The notes under the pieces are model-generated. The model searched no databases and was not told where the DNA came from. It was given only the letters and a program-made list of their open reading frames with translations. Both the position numbers and the translations under genes were made by a program. Shown in pieces: positions 1-11,703 of a stretch of 64,000 nucleotides of DNA (position 1 is the stretch's first letter; each line of letters opens with the position of its first letter). Source of the stretch: Dipetalonema caudispina (Eukaryota; Nematoda; Chromadorea; Rhabditida; Onchocercidae); assembly GCA_013365325.1 (NCBI GenBank), contig JABVXV010000020.1, positions 1 to 64,000 on the forward strand. The letters are read 5' to 3'.

Positions 1-99
<99 letters not shown>

Positions 100-121
100 T
101 AATAATAACAATAATAATAAT
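1..121. repeat. (TAA)n microsatellite
   Basis: An almost pure run of TAA triplets opens the window, with a few CAA interruptions towards its right end. It continues off the left edge, so its full length is unknown. It carries stops in two of the three forward frames and is not coding. Confidence 0.95.
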
Positions 122-1117
122 GATCCCGACCATTTTTCGTCCATCTTACAATATTTCTGAAATCGAAATATCTATTGATTTAAACTGAAAACAGAGATAG
201 TACATTTGGAAGAAGTCTAATCTACACTGATACATCAATTTTAATTTATCATTCTGTCATGATTTGCATTATCTCACTTGTTAGATCAATCCTATCATTC
301 ATTATGTTACATTTCTATGTTAAATGATGAGTGGTATGAAGGAACTGCTCACAATCCAAATGTGAATTCACAAAAGATTTGGCAATGAAAACTGTTACTT
401 TGAACTTATCCAGTAATTATGTTGCATTGAATTTTCATTAGTACAATAGAAATTTCTTTTGGATATTTTCTGGTTATCCGTCTTTTACTCTTAATTACTT
501 CATATCATCGAAAAAAATAGGTAAACAAATTACACTGTCATTTAAATTTTGATATATTTGAAATAACTCATTATCAAAACATTTCTGAACTATTTACTAT
601 CCTTTCTTGATTGATTTTACGACTGTAAAGTTTTTAATAGCATATCAAATCTTTGTAAAAGGCAAAATTTCAGATGCATTTCAAGAAATCAAATATAGAA
701 AATCAAAAATGGCTTAATTATAGTTAAACATATATGTGTGTTGTTTCTGTACTTGGATTAACTTCTGAACAACATAAGAATCATTATTTAATCTTCGACT
801 TTGTTCCTTGTTTTAAAACTGATAATAAACCAATTCAAAAAATAAACAGTACTGTATTCTTTGATTATTTGATATTTGCTTACCTGAATGGGACAATTAA
901 TTTTATCTTCAAATTATTTCCACTTTTGCATAAATTCATTTCATTTGCAGCTTTTAACATCTGCAATCGTACAACTGCAAGGTATTAGTAATATTGTCAT
1001 TATTTGTAAAAATATAAAGCTCAAATTTATTCAAAAATACAAAGCTATGAAAATGACTGAGAAGTATTAAAGCTTAACCAAGAAGTAATTAAATAAATGA
1101 TTCAATTACTAATAATT

Positions 1118-1272
1118 TTACATCTCTTCTTGAGGGTAGATGCACATCATGTCCAAACACGACGATGCATCTCTAATATATTTGCGACTCTGCGGTAATT
1201 CTTGCATTCTGATCTTGAAGCTACTACGATTTAGCAAGCTAGATGGAAAGTTTAATGCTGTAAATTTTCCGT
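1118..1272 (-). CDS. Probable terminal exon of an unidentified minus-strand gene (partial)
   Basis: Read on the minus strand, a good acceptor (TTTTTAG) at 1273-1275 is followed by an open stretch of 51 codons entered in phase 1 and ended by TAA at 1120-1118. The predicted tail is DGKFTALNFPSSLLNRSSFK, then RMQELPQSRKYIRDAS and CLDMMCIYPQEEM. Its composition, with few AT-driven residues and mixed charges, differs from the surrounding AT-rich filler and suggests real coding sequence. I found no convincing upstream exon in the next several kilobases, so the gene has either a very long intron or exons I could not recognise. No family is assigned. Confidence 0.45.
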
Positions 1273-4200
1273 CTAAAAATGAAACAATAAATTTTAAACA
1301 ATAAATACACTCGGAAAGAATGTATATTGAGAAAAGAATTTGAACCGATGTTTACAGATGAAAGCATATTTATTGCTTTCTCTTTTATTTAATTATTGTA
1401 ACACCTGTTATGATAACAAAAAATTGAAGTGAAGCATAAAATTTTATTGAACTAAAACTAAAAGGTAGATGATACTGTAAGAACAAAGTTATGATAAGAT
1501 AAGACAGTAAATTTTAAAAACTTAAAAGGTTTAATTCAATAATCAATGAATCAATTTTAAATATTTGCATATTGCATTGGTTTAATGATCTTCTAAGAAA
1601 TATTTCGATTTCTAAATCGAATTTTTCAAGAACATTAAGCTAACACATATTGTCATACAATACCATTTTCGTACTCGTTGAACATAATTCATCATTATTG
1701 AGTAAGTCTATCGTTAACTAATTTAAAAAAGATTTAATGTTCGACTGCAAACAAATTTAAGATCGATTATGCGAACAAAAGCAAAGTGATATAGCAAAAT
1801 TTATTTCAACATTTTCATTAATTTTAACTAATTACATTCCGTGTTTTTCCTCAATACAATTACACAATTAAAAAGTTCCATGACTGTTTTTTTTTGCTTT
1901 GGGAAAAGACTGTTCCTACCCGTTTTAAACTAAAAATTTTTACATTTTTATCTGTTCGTTGATAAAAAAAATGTCTTTTTAAATTTTCTTAACTTTTTTA
2001 CATACAAATATAGTAATAATAAAGAAATTACATTAATCTCATACAATAAGTAAATTATGAATTACCTTTTAATACATAAATATTTTTTACTCAAACTGGC
2101 ATACAACTATCGATTATTTAAAATAACGAAAAGTGTTCTTGACGTCAATAACTATTACGTTCCAATTTTTGAAACGTAATTTAAGTTTCACAGTTCACTC
2201 ATTAGATTTCTATTGGACGCAAATAACGTTCATTATTTTTCACATGTTGTGGCAGTTGTTTTAAGTTAGAAAAGAGAAAAAAAAGTGAGAAATTAATATT
2301 CGCATCTTCTAAATTATTGTCGAAACACAAATAGTCAATTCTTATGAATTCTTTATTAGTAAATGATTTTACTTATCTTGTATTTGTAAGATAATTGGAT
2401 TAAAGATAAATTTTTTTAACATAAGCATATCTAACCTTTGTAAGCGTACCACACACTTTGACAATATTCTAATATCAAGAAACCTTCATCCGATATTCCT
2501 TGTATTCAAACATCTTAATAATCTCATTGTTAGCTTTATTAACATGGAAACATCAACACACATGGAAACTTATTCAATTTCAGAATTCAAGATTCTTTTA
2601 TTCATCTGTTGTAGAAATTGAAGAATTGTTGGGAAATTTTTATATCGCAAATATCATCTAAAGTATCGATTTTGCATAGAATAGAGTAATTTCTTCTGAA
2701 AATTGTATGTTAAATCACACTAGATAGAGCAAATGGGTTTGAATCCTCTATCTTAAAAGTTCGTTTTATGATACTAAGCTAACTTTAATCTTCAAACTTC
2801 ATTTATATGGCAACTGCTTCCAAAAGCATCTTTTTGCGATCATCTTTGTTCGATTGTGATCAAAGATCACAGTTATCTACAATTTCATCTTTTGTTGTAA
2901 AACATTTAAAGTACACGAAATCGTCGAAATTCTGTTACTCCGTATCACATAAAACTGCTATTAGCAATACCTAGAAGCTATCATCTCATTTTTCCACTTT
3001 TTCCGCACGATAACATTTGTAGTCAATTGATTTCTTTGCAAAAGCAACACTAAATAATTCGTTGTATTACTCGAATTTATTAAGGTTAATTTAAAATTAA
3101 CAAAATATTCAAGTCATTATGTCTATTATTTTATTCCAGTTGCTGTACATAGTGGAAAATATCTCAAATCATATATTAGTTAGGAAAAATTGAGATTATT
3201 CAACGTATTTTGAAGGTTTGCTTTATTTGATTAGATTTTTTCCTGACTTTTAACTTTTATTTCGATCATTTCTTGAAATCGTTTATGAAGTTGAAATTTT
3301 TTTTTTTGATGAACATATCTATTTTGCGCCGTCGTTTATAAGCTTTCATATTCCTTATTAATTTATCTTAAATGAATTTTTGTTACATAAATTGGTAAAT
3401 CTAATTACCGGATAAAAAGGCTGATCCCGTTCGAATTAGTTGATTCGACTTCTGCTTTTTCTTTATCAAATATTGTTCTATAGTACTGACGTGAAATAAA
3501 TCGATCGACCATTTCCTAACTTTATAAATTTAGAATGCCTTTTACACTTTTGAATTTGGTTCTTGTCATTAATTTACATTTTTTAACAATGAATTTGTCT
3601 AATGGTAGCAGAAAATACCTGAAATAATTTCTTGAATAGCTGTGATCGTAACCAATGACTGCTTCAATTCAAGTACGTAGACATACAGAAGTTCAGAGGT
3701 TATTAGAGCATATTTTATGCAAACCAATTTTAATAGAGTGCAATATGAAAAACATATATTTTCTTCTACAATTATCGCATTTCTGCTGTGAAAACAAATT
3801 TATGTCAAGTAGTCGTAAATGTAAATAAAATTACCGTAAAATATCGAAGAAGTTATCCGTGCTGTAAAGATTTAAAAAATATTTTGCTAAGGAATGAAGC
3901 GAAGATTCAGCTATTCACTTCCTTTGCTCCGCTGAAGCATATATTTCCATTAAAAAATCATATTTTAAAATTTCGTCGAAAAAAAATTAGTTCAAATTAG
4001 ATGGTTCAATGAAAAATTAGTTTTTTACATATTTTTCAAAATAAATAGCTTTTCAATATATATACATATATCGGAGGTAGAATAAAATTTTGAAGCAGTG
4101 CAAAAAGAGATATCAATTCAATTTATCAATTCTTGTGGTAACAAGCAGCATAGCCAGATATGATACTTGAAATGCTTAATAATCTTAAAATGATAGGAAT

Positions 4201-7200
4201 TCGATCACATTTAGAATAAATAGTGATAATACTAATTATTCCTAATTAATACCACCTGTTTAGATCGTTTATCGAGATGCATTGGCTTAATTTTTGAAAC
4301 TTATTATTTTTGAACTATTTTCATAGTTTTATTAAATTTTCTTTCTTGAATATTTTCATTCTATTTCATGGAAACTATACCTCACTTACTGCAAACATTA
4401 GGTAGAAACAAAATAAGTTGTAAGTCGAATTTTTAATTTTTTCATTTTGATGATAATTTCATGCCTTATAAAAATAGAAATCGAAATCCATTACTGAAAC
4501 AGGTGATATAATCTTCCAATCGTTTTTTTTTTTTTTGACATAATCCATGAGAAAGCATCCGAAACAGCTGTTATTCTAAGTACATTCACCTCAGCTAAGC
4601 TTTAACTTCTTTTTTTTTTTCAACTTCACGAGTATAGACGTATCTGTTTGTTCGACGAAATAACAACTGATCGATGCATACTCAAATATTTTACTAGCAT
4701 CTTGTTTTCAACCGTGTTTTTCTGTTTAAATTTCAAATTTATTCTGAGTGTAGTTATTTTTCGGATTACTCCTCACGTCTGACAGTTTGAAAGTTTCACT
4801 CATCATTTTACTCTTTTTCAAAGAATCTATTAACCATTTATTTGCTCGAAATTATTGAATATTATGTCGTATATATACATGGGATACATTTGTAGAAAAT
4901 TTCCATCATTTTCTATGAGCAATGGCTTCAGAATTTAGAAATTACTTCCTGAAAAATAGAAACATTCGCAATTATTATTTTCTTAATAGTAATATATGTT
5001 TTGGTAATATTTGCGAATTAGGATTAGCCTATTCTGTTGTTATACTTTTATGTAATTATTAATAGTTAAAATATCTGCAATTTTCTTTGATTTTTTCTAT
5101 AAAGATTCTGAACATTAATAAGTAAATACTATGTCTTATTTAAAATTTAATTAGTATAATTTTTCACTTGTGAATTAAATAAGGCAATTTTGTAAGCTTT
5201 CGAGTAAAGCACAACAGTAAATATAATGGAAGAAAGCCATAAAATTGAATAGTAAAAGCAATTTGCGCTTTGTTTATTAGTTATTTGATTTAAGCGGTTG
5301 ATTGAAGATCTGAAAACAATTTTACTCTAAGCTTATCATAGGAAAATGAACCTATCTTCATATTCACTTTTCCCTTCCCTTGCCTATTTCTCAGGAAAGA
5401 ATTAATTACTTCGCTTGCGGAAATTATTAGTCGTTTTTACTTATTAATTTTTGTATAGTATTCCGTTCAATTTCACATAGTTCTTCCATGAAAATAGTTT
5501 AAATTTGAAATAAAAGTATAAAAGAAAGCGAAAATAGATTTGAATATTTTTTAGGCTTATATTTTAGGTTTAATTTTACTCAACTAATTAGTATAACAGT
5601 GAACAAATCTTCTCATAAAATAAATAAGCGAAAAAAAGATCATCCTTATGCATTTACTTCGTTATTTCAGTTCATACATTTAATTAAGCAACTGATTTGA
5701 TCATACTCTATTTTATCATTCCAACCAAATAATTTACTCTTTCTAATGAATTACTAACTAATTTACTTTTATATTTGATGCTTTTCTAATCACATTTTAT
5801 TTGCATGAAAATCTCAGAATCAAATAAGCTTAACTTTGATATTAATCAAGCATATTTCAGTACATTAAGCCTCAAAGGTTGTTAGCTAAATGACTACTTG
5901 GTAAGCAAATGTCCGTTTTTCTGCTTTCTTTTAAAAAATTTTCCAATTTTCACTACATCATTACTCCCATTATTATTGCACTGCTTGTAATTCTAAATCA
6001 ATAGAATCAAAAGAACCCGAAATTTTACTTCTGTAAACTTTCAGCAGAAATGAAAAGTGCGTAGGAACTTCTTTTTCACATTGTTTTCATAATGAGTTTT
6101 GATTTTATGTACAATTATCAATCAAATGCGCTTTTATCTATCCGTTTTTACTTCATTTTCTCTCTTGCAGATAATTAAACAAGAATTTCTCTTCTACCAT
6201 TCCTAATTTTTTTAGATTGGAATTAGTATAAGGTCAATTCAAAAAGCCTGTCTGTCAAGTCGTTTTAATTTATAGGAAATAGCCGTCAAAATGAAATAAT
6301 TGAAGGATGAATGAAAATATCTTTATATGAGTAGAAGATTATAAGTTTATTATTTTGCTTTGACAAAAAAAAAAAAACTTCATTCAAGTTCAAGCTTAAA
6401 GGAAAAATTCTAACCTTAATTTTATGTAATGAATCCACCTGTCAGATGCATTATTTTTCAACGGATATGATGCAATTGATGTCGTAAATGTAACTGAACA
6501 AACATAATAAATCAATATGATTCAATTTCAACTGTAATATTTTCATCGGTTGATCATTGAGAGTAAAGGGAAGTATTTAAACTTCCTTCCTAACTGAAAT
6601 TTCTCTTTCAGGCATAACCTTTCGATAATTTCATGGGTTTAGACATAAAAGAGAGACCAATCTATGATTTCTACAATCGATAGATATAATCATTAAAGGT
6701 CAACTAAGCACAACAATTTGACTATGCTGTGAATCAGTCACAGAAAGAAAATATTTCTCAAAGTTTGGTCTTATCAGTAGCAAGAATATTACAATTGAAA
6801 TGACTGATCAATCTGTCCTCGATATCGAGGACAGATTTCAAATGGTAAAAGTACAATCAACTTGCCAGTGTTTATAAATTTCGTGCAATAAATTTCAAAC
6901 TATTTTTGCTGATTCTGAAATTTGAGAGTGCTTTTGCTTCAATAGATACATAATTCTTTGAGTTTGAAAAATTTAACCACTCTATTTCTTTAAGACGTAA
7001 ACATTTGGTGTATGGCAGGTAAATCTTCATCAAATCGTAATCTAAATTGATGAAGAGCACTATTTTGAATATGAAATAACAAAAGCTATCATATAATTTT
7101 GTACCTAAAATATTGGTAACATTGTTAAAAGTGTATAAAATCAAAAACAAACAAAAAAAAAAAATTCAAAATCTAGTCTCGCAGAACATCACTTTCAGTA

Positions 7201-7586
7201 GTATCGCGACGATTCATCATTTTGAAACAATTCAAGACAGTTCTTTTTTCCTTCGTACAACCTTTGTAATTCCCGAACAACAATAAATTATAGAATAGAA
7301 GTGTTTTGTTTCAAATTTTGAATTTCATTTAGGAATAAAATTACGGTTACAATGAGTTATATCTAATTAATTTCATACATTCCTTTTCTTAGAAATTATA
7401 TGTTCTAACTGTATGCTACTTCGTTTTGTTAAAAAAAAAAAAAAAGAAAATTAAATGTGTTTAGTTGAAATTTAATTTCAGGATAAGCTAATGGATTGAA
7501 AAAAATAGTTTATATTGTACTGCTACTTTTCTTACTTTCATAATTAGTTATGAAGTTAGTTTTTAGTGGTAAAAACTTTTATACAG
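1273..7586. other. Long AT-rich stretch without a recognisable gene
   Basis: I see no supportable exon on the plus strand and none I would defend on the minus strand. The open frames here, such as 3788-4000 on the plus strand and 6872-7150 on the minus strand, are rich in Phe, Ile, Lys and Asn as expected of random AT-rich DNA. Some of the stretch could be introns of the minus-strand gene ending at 1118. It holds poly-A/T runs and one long palindrome, listed separately. Confidence 0.6.
6810..6837. repeat. 28-bp perfect palindrome
   Basis: The left half AATCTGTCCTCGAT is followed directly by its exact reverse complement, with no spacer; the centre lies between 6823 and 6824. Symmetry breaks at 6809/6838. 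The core is more GC-rich than its surroundings. It lies about 750 bases upstream of the four-transmembrane gene. It could be a two-fold-symmetric protein-binding site or a relic of an inverted insertion; nothing in the sequence decides this. Confidence 0.9.
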
Positions 7587-8616
7587 ATGGAAATGGAAGA
7601 AAGTGATCTTAAACCATTAATGACAATATCATCTTCATCTGCTGTCAGAGAAGGTAAATAGTGAAATCAAACTTTAATAAATCTTTTCGCAATGGCACAG
7701 TTACCAAATTTTAAATCAAAAAAAATTATTAAATTTGTCATTCATAAAGAATTCATCACTAATGTTTTAGGAATTTTTTTAATTTAAATTTTCATTCGTT
7801 ATTATTTTCAATAGTTTTTATTTTTACTACTTCTTTTCAAATTATTACAAACGATTAATTGATAATGTAATATTTGAAACACAATCCATTTAACAGTAAT
7901 TCAGCTTATTTCATTTTAATCCACCGTTTTGATTTCTTAAATTACTTGGATTGTAATTCTATTAATATTTGCAGAACTTTCCGAATCGATGCAACTGAAT
8001 GTCGCACAGGTATGGCCATGTCGATTTTGTGGTATAATACTTGGCATTTGTCATTTACCACTTGGCATTATATTACTTATATTTGATGTCGTTACCAATA
8101 ATATCTCGGAAACAGCGTTTGCTATAACCGCATCACTATCATTTATTGTTTGCGGAATTTTCTCATTTATTTCAGCAAGGTTCAATTTATCATTCTAATG
8201 ATTACTCCAATATGGATATATTGTTGTATCCAATTTACGCAAATATCCTAATAATTAATGAAATTCAAATCTAATCCATCCAATCATATCAAAAATATGA
8301 TTGAAATAACAATCAAAAGTAATTTCAGAAGGTTAGATCGCCCAGCGCAATTATTATTGCTATTTTTTTCAATATTTTCCATGGCAATGAGTATAACAAT
8401 GTTTATGGATAGTGCCGCATTAATAAATGACAAATGTGATCGAGGCGAATGCCACGGAGTAGTAAGTAACGTCCACGTTGTTCTACTCTGCTTCGGTCTG
8501 ATCGAATGTTAGTTAGATCTTTTTATGAAATATCTTCCATTTAAATTTCATTTTTCCTTCCTTCTCCGCTCATATTATTTGTTGACATTTGTATGATATT
8601 TATTTCTTTTCAATAG

Positions 8617-8648
<32 letters not shown>

Positions 8649-9415
8649 CCATTTTTCTAATTTTTCCTTATTTATTATAAAAAAAAAAAAAATTCTCAAA
8701 TTTCGATCAGAGCGTTAATGTTAGTTAATATCACTAAAATTCGAAAAAAAAAAAAAAAAGGAAGACGTTTGTAGCATTTTCTTTTTATTCTTTAAAGATT
8801 GTGATGTAAAATGCAATTCAATTAGGATGAAAATTTATAGTAATTGAAAAAAGCTAACACATAGTATTAGACAGTGCTTTTTTTTGTTATGTATGTGTGT
8901 GGAAGGAGAATGGGGATATTTTCCGGATGGCAATTAATCCGGTTATTATCACAGTAATGGAAGACTGGAAGTTAATTATTATGATATTATAGAAATTCAT
9001 AAATGAAAATTAGATTTAATTGAATTGCAATAGGATTTGTGATGAGACAAGAAAAGAATTAGCATTCAAGAGTAAATATATCAAATTTCGAATTTCTCAT
9101 AGTGTTAAAAGATTCAAATTTTTTTAATTCTCTTCAGAGAGGCAAAATTTTCATTTCTAACAATTAAAATGATTAAAAGTGAATTTTAGTTACGGTATGT
9201 TTTGCAACAATGATTGTTTGTTTTCGATCATTACGGCAAGCTTATCGAGTAAGAAAAGCAAGTTCACCGTATAGTACATTGATTGAAGGGCACTATGATG
9301 CCTTTTATATTGCGCCAAGGTTTTTTGAAATTACTTTTCCTTTTTTTCTTTTTTTTTTCACTTTTATAGCGAAATGTTTTTTACTTTTTCCTTATCATCA
9401 GAAAGTGATGTTTAA
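7587..9415 (+). CDS. Four-transmembrane protein, nematode, function unknown
   Basis: Five exons (7587-7653, 7975-8179, 8329-8507, 9190-9319, 9370-9415) join in consistent phases to a protein of about 208 residues. The ATG directly follows an acceptor-like TTATACAG, suggesting trans-splicing at the start codon or a 5'-UTR intron. A short acidic and Ser-rich N-terminus precedes four hydrophobic segments: around CGIILGICHLPLGIILLIF, AFAITASLSFIVCGIFSFIS, QLLLLFFSIFSMAMSITMF and HVVLLCFGLIEFTVCFATMI. A tail with SLRQAYRVRKASSPYSTLIE and HYDAFYIAPR follows. The third donor is GTTAGT at 8508; the stronger-looking GTAAGT at 8462 would cut off the fourth membrane segment and break the phase. The last 15 residues depend on a weak acceptor at 9369. 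The arrangement resembles MS4A/MARVEL-like tetraspan proteins, but I cannot name the family. Confidence 0.75.
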
Positions 9416-11671
9416 TCTAAAGAAACTACATGTCAGTGCTTGATAAGAAATCATTTCTGGTTTCTTGAAGTAACCAAATATGTATGCATGAAATTAGTAG
9501 GAACAGGAAGAAAAAAAGAAAAAAACATACTGTTCTTTTGCAGGACAATGAGTATCCGGAAAAATAGTTCGAAATGCAGGAGTATGTGTTCAGGTGACCA
9601 AAAACTTTGATAGCAATATTTTGCTTTGTGATAAATAATCTTCCATGTCAATAAATTAAAACATATTGTACAAGATTTTTCATCTGACAGAAATACTTCA
9701 GATCAGTTAAAATTCTGATAAATGCTCATTGTAGCACAGTTCAGATGAACAAATCGGTATCGTATATAAACCTGTAAATGACAGTTGGACGGACCTCTTT
9801 AAATTTCTTGAAATGGAAGTTATTTACAAGACAATGTTGTACCTCAAGTTTATTTTTAGTGACCTCTAAAAAGCAGCATTTCTTGGCATTTCTTTGGAAT
9901 TAAATCTTAAATTTCATAGAAATAAATTCTGATATGAATGAAATGTGAGGCAATACCAGTTCTCACCCAATTGTAATCGATATTGTTGATGGGATCTATT
10001 TAAAAGTACACTATTGAGAAGAAAAAAATCGCGCTCATGAGTCGCAATACTTAGCATCATGAAAATTACTTCAAGTACAAATAAATCGACGCCAGTAACA
10101 CTAAATAACAGACTGTCAAGTTAATCTGAAGTTAAATATAAATAAAGATAGCAACTAATTAACTTAATCACTATCAAAAGTCTAAAAAATGAAATTAGCT
10201 AAGTTAAAAAGCGATAAATGAATGTATTATGAAATTGCTACTGCATGATAGCACCAGTAATTTCTCATTAGCTTAGATCTTCTTGATGATATTAGGACAT
10301 ATATTTTTTCAACTCAACAAATTGCGCTTCCGACTCTAATTGTGGATAGTTCATTGGATTTGCTTATTAATGGCAAAAAACAAGTGATAAATTTAACTGA
10401 GAATGACCTCTCAGTAACCTTTGATATGTCCTAATCTTATCATGACCATATAAGAGAGGTACTATCTACAAGGCAATAAACAACACGATTGCCCAACGAA
10501 ACAAGTTTCGTAAAGTGACGACGTTAGTTGCATTATGTATCGATCAAGAAGGCTGCGGCCGCATTACTGTTGTTGTTCTCTCTGAGTTGAGTGGATTGGT
10601 TGTATTGATGGATTTCGATGAGGAAAATGGAGGGTATTGATGGATGGGTAAGGTGTTAAAGTGCCCTAGGCCTAAAGATACTTCTACATGATACAGGCCT
10701 TCATTCAGTCAATGGTACTTAATTAAACTGGATCTATTTGATAAGGGGGTTAAAAGTTTTTCAGTTCATCACCGTTGAAAATTATGCAGGTAGAGCATCC
10801 ATTACATTCCGTAATTCAAATGGGAATGAACCGACAATGATAGGTCTATGAACGGTACTTGATAGAGCCTTAGCTTAACATAATGTGAGTATGTCATGAA
10901 GATGACGAAGTTAATGTTACAAGATTAAGCTTAAATCTTTTTTAAAGGAAAGTTTTAAAGTTTTAAGGCTTACTATTACCCTGCTGTAGTGTACTGTATC
11001 GAAAGAAATAGCAGGATTAATTGCTAACGGATTTAATCATATAGGAAAAGAGAACGAAAATCTGTTCTGAGAATATGCAAAGAATACAGTCTGATTTTGA
11101 CTACACATGATTTCATTGTTTCCTCTCAACTGCAGAAGTTGACGGAGGATTTCTTTTTGAGCATTCGTAACGTATTTACCTTTTTGGAAGTCGTTCTGTT
11201 ACTGGTAAAGAAATAACTTTCAGTTGAGAATTTTGCTGCACTTTTATACCATAGTATTAACGATGACTCAGCACACAACGATCTTGTCATATGATTTGAT
11301 ATACTACTCTCGATGATGCATTCATTATTTGATACATAAGGAAATCCAGGTCAGTCCAAAAAACGTAGTTCAGATGGAATTTAAATGATTTGGTGTACTT
11401 ACAGCCTTCTTATAAAAGGCAGATACACTTCCCATTTACTACGGATATGCCATCTCGCGATGGAATATGAGTTAAACCTGAGCGTTTCAAATTATGTTGT
11501 TCTTCAAGACGTGATGGTATTCGTTAGAAAATACCCTGAAGATATTCGTGTAATGATTCCCATTGCTTATTAATTCCTTTTACTTCAACGCAAAGTGGGT
11601 TGATGACGAATTTGAGAACAAATAGTTGAGTTTGGGATTGTGTTTTTGAAGATGCGGGTAAAATTGAGTTA
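9416..11671. other. Intergenic; partly higher-complexity sequence, no gene model
   Basis: The first part is ordinary AT-rich spacer. From about 10,380 to 11,600 the sequence is less AT-rich and more complex, with a GCGGCCGC octamer near 10,556 and several short interrupted open stretches on both strands. None is long or phase-consistent enough to call a gene. It may be upstream regulatory DNA of the PHD-finger gene or a decayed gene or element. Confidence 0.5.
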
Positions 11672-11703
11672 TTTTAGAGTAGCCGTGCACTGTGTATCAT
11701 TAT
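11672..11703 (+). promoter_or_regulatory. Splice acceptor and short 5' leader before the PHD-finger gene
   Basis: TTATTTTAG ends at 11677 and is followed by 26 bases and then the ATG at 11704. No donor is evident close upstream. The layout fits a spliced-leader trans-splice site, although an ordinary 5'-UTR intron would look the same. Confidence 0.35.

Noticed and set aside
2721..2753. tRNA-like B box (GGGTTTGAATCC) inside an 8-bp hairpin
   Set aside because: No A box, acceptor stem or anticodon arm can be drawn around it; the arms AGATAGAG/CTCTATCT do not fit a tRNA.
6872..7150. 92-codon minus-strand frame
   Set aside because: Its composition (Phe, Ile, Leu, Lys, Asn, Tyr) is what AT-rich noise yields; there is no motif and no splice partner.
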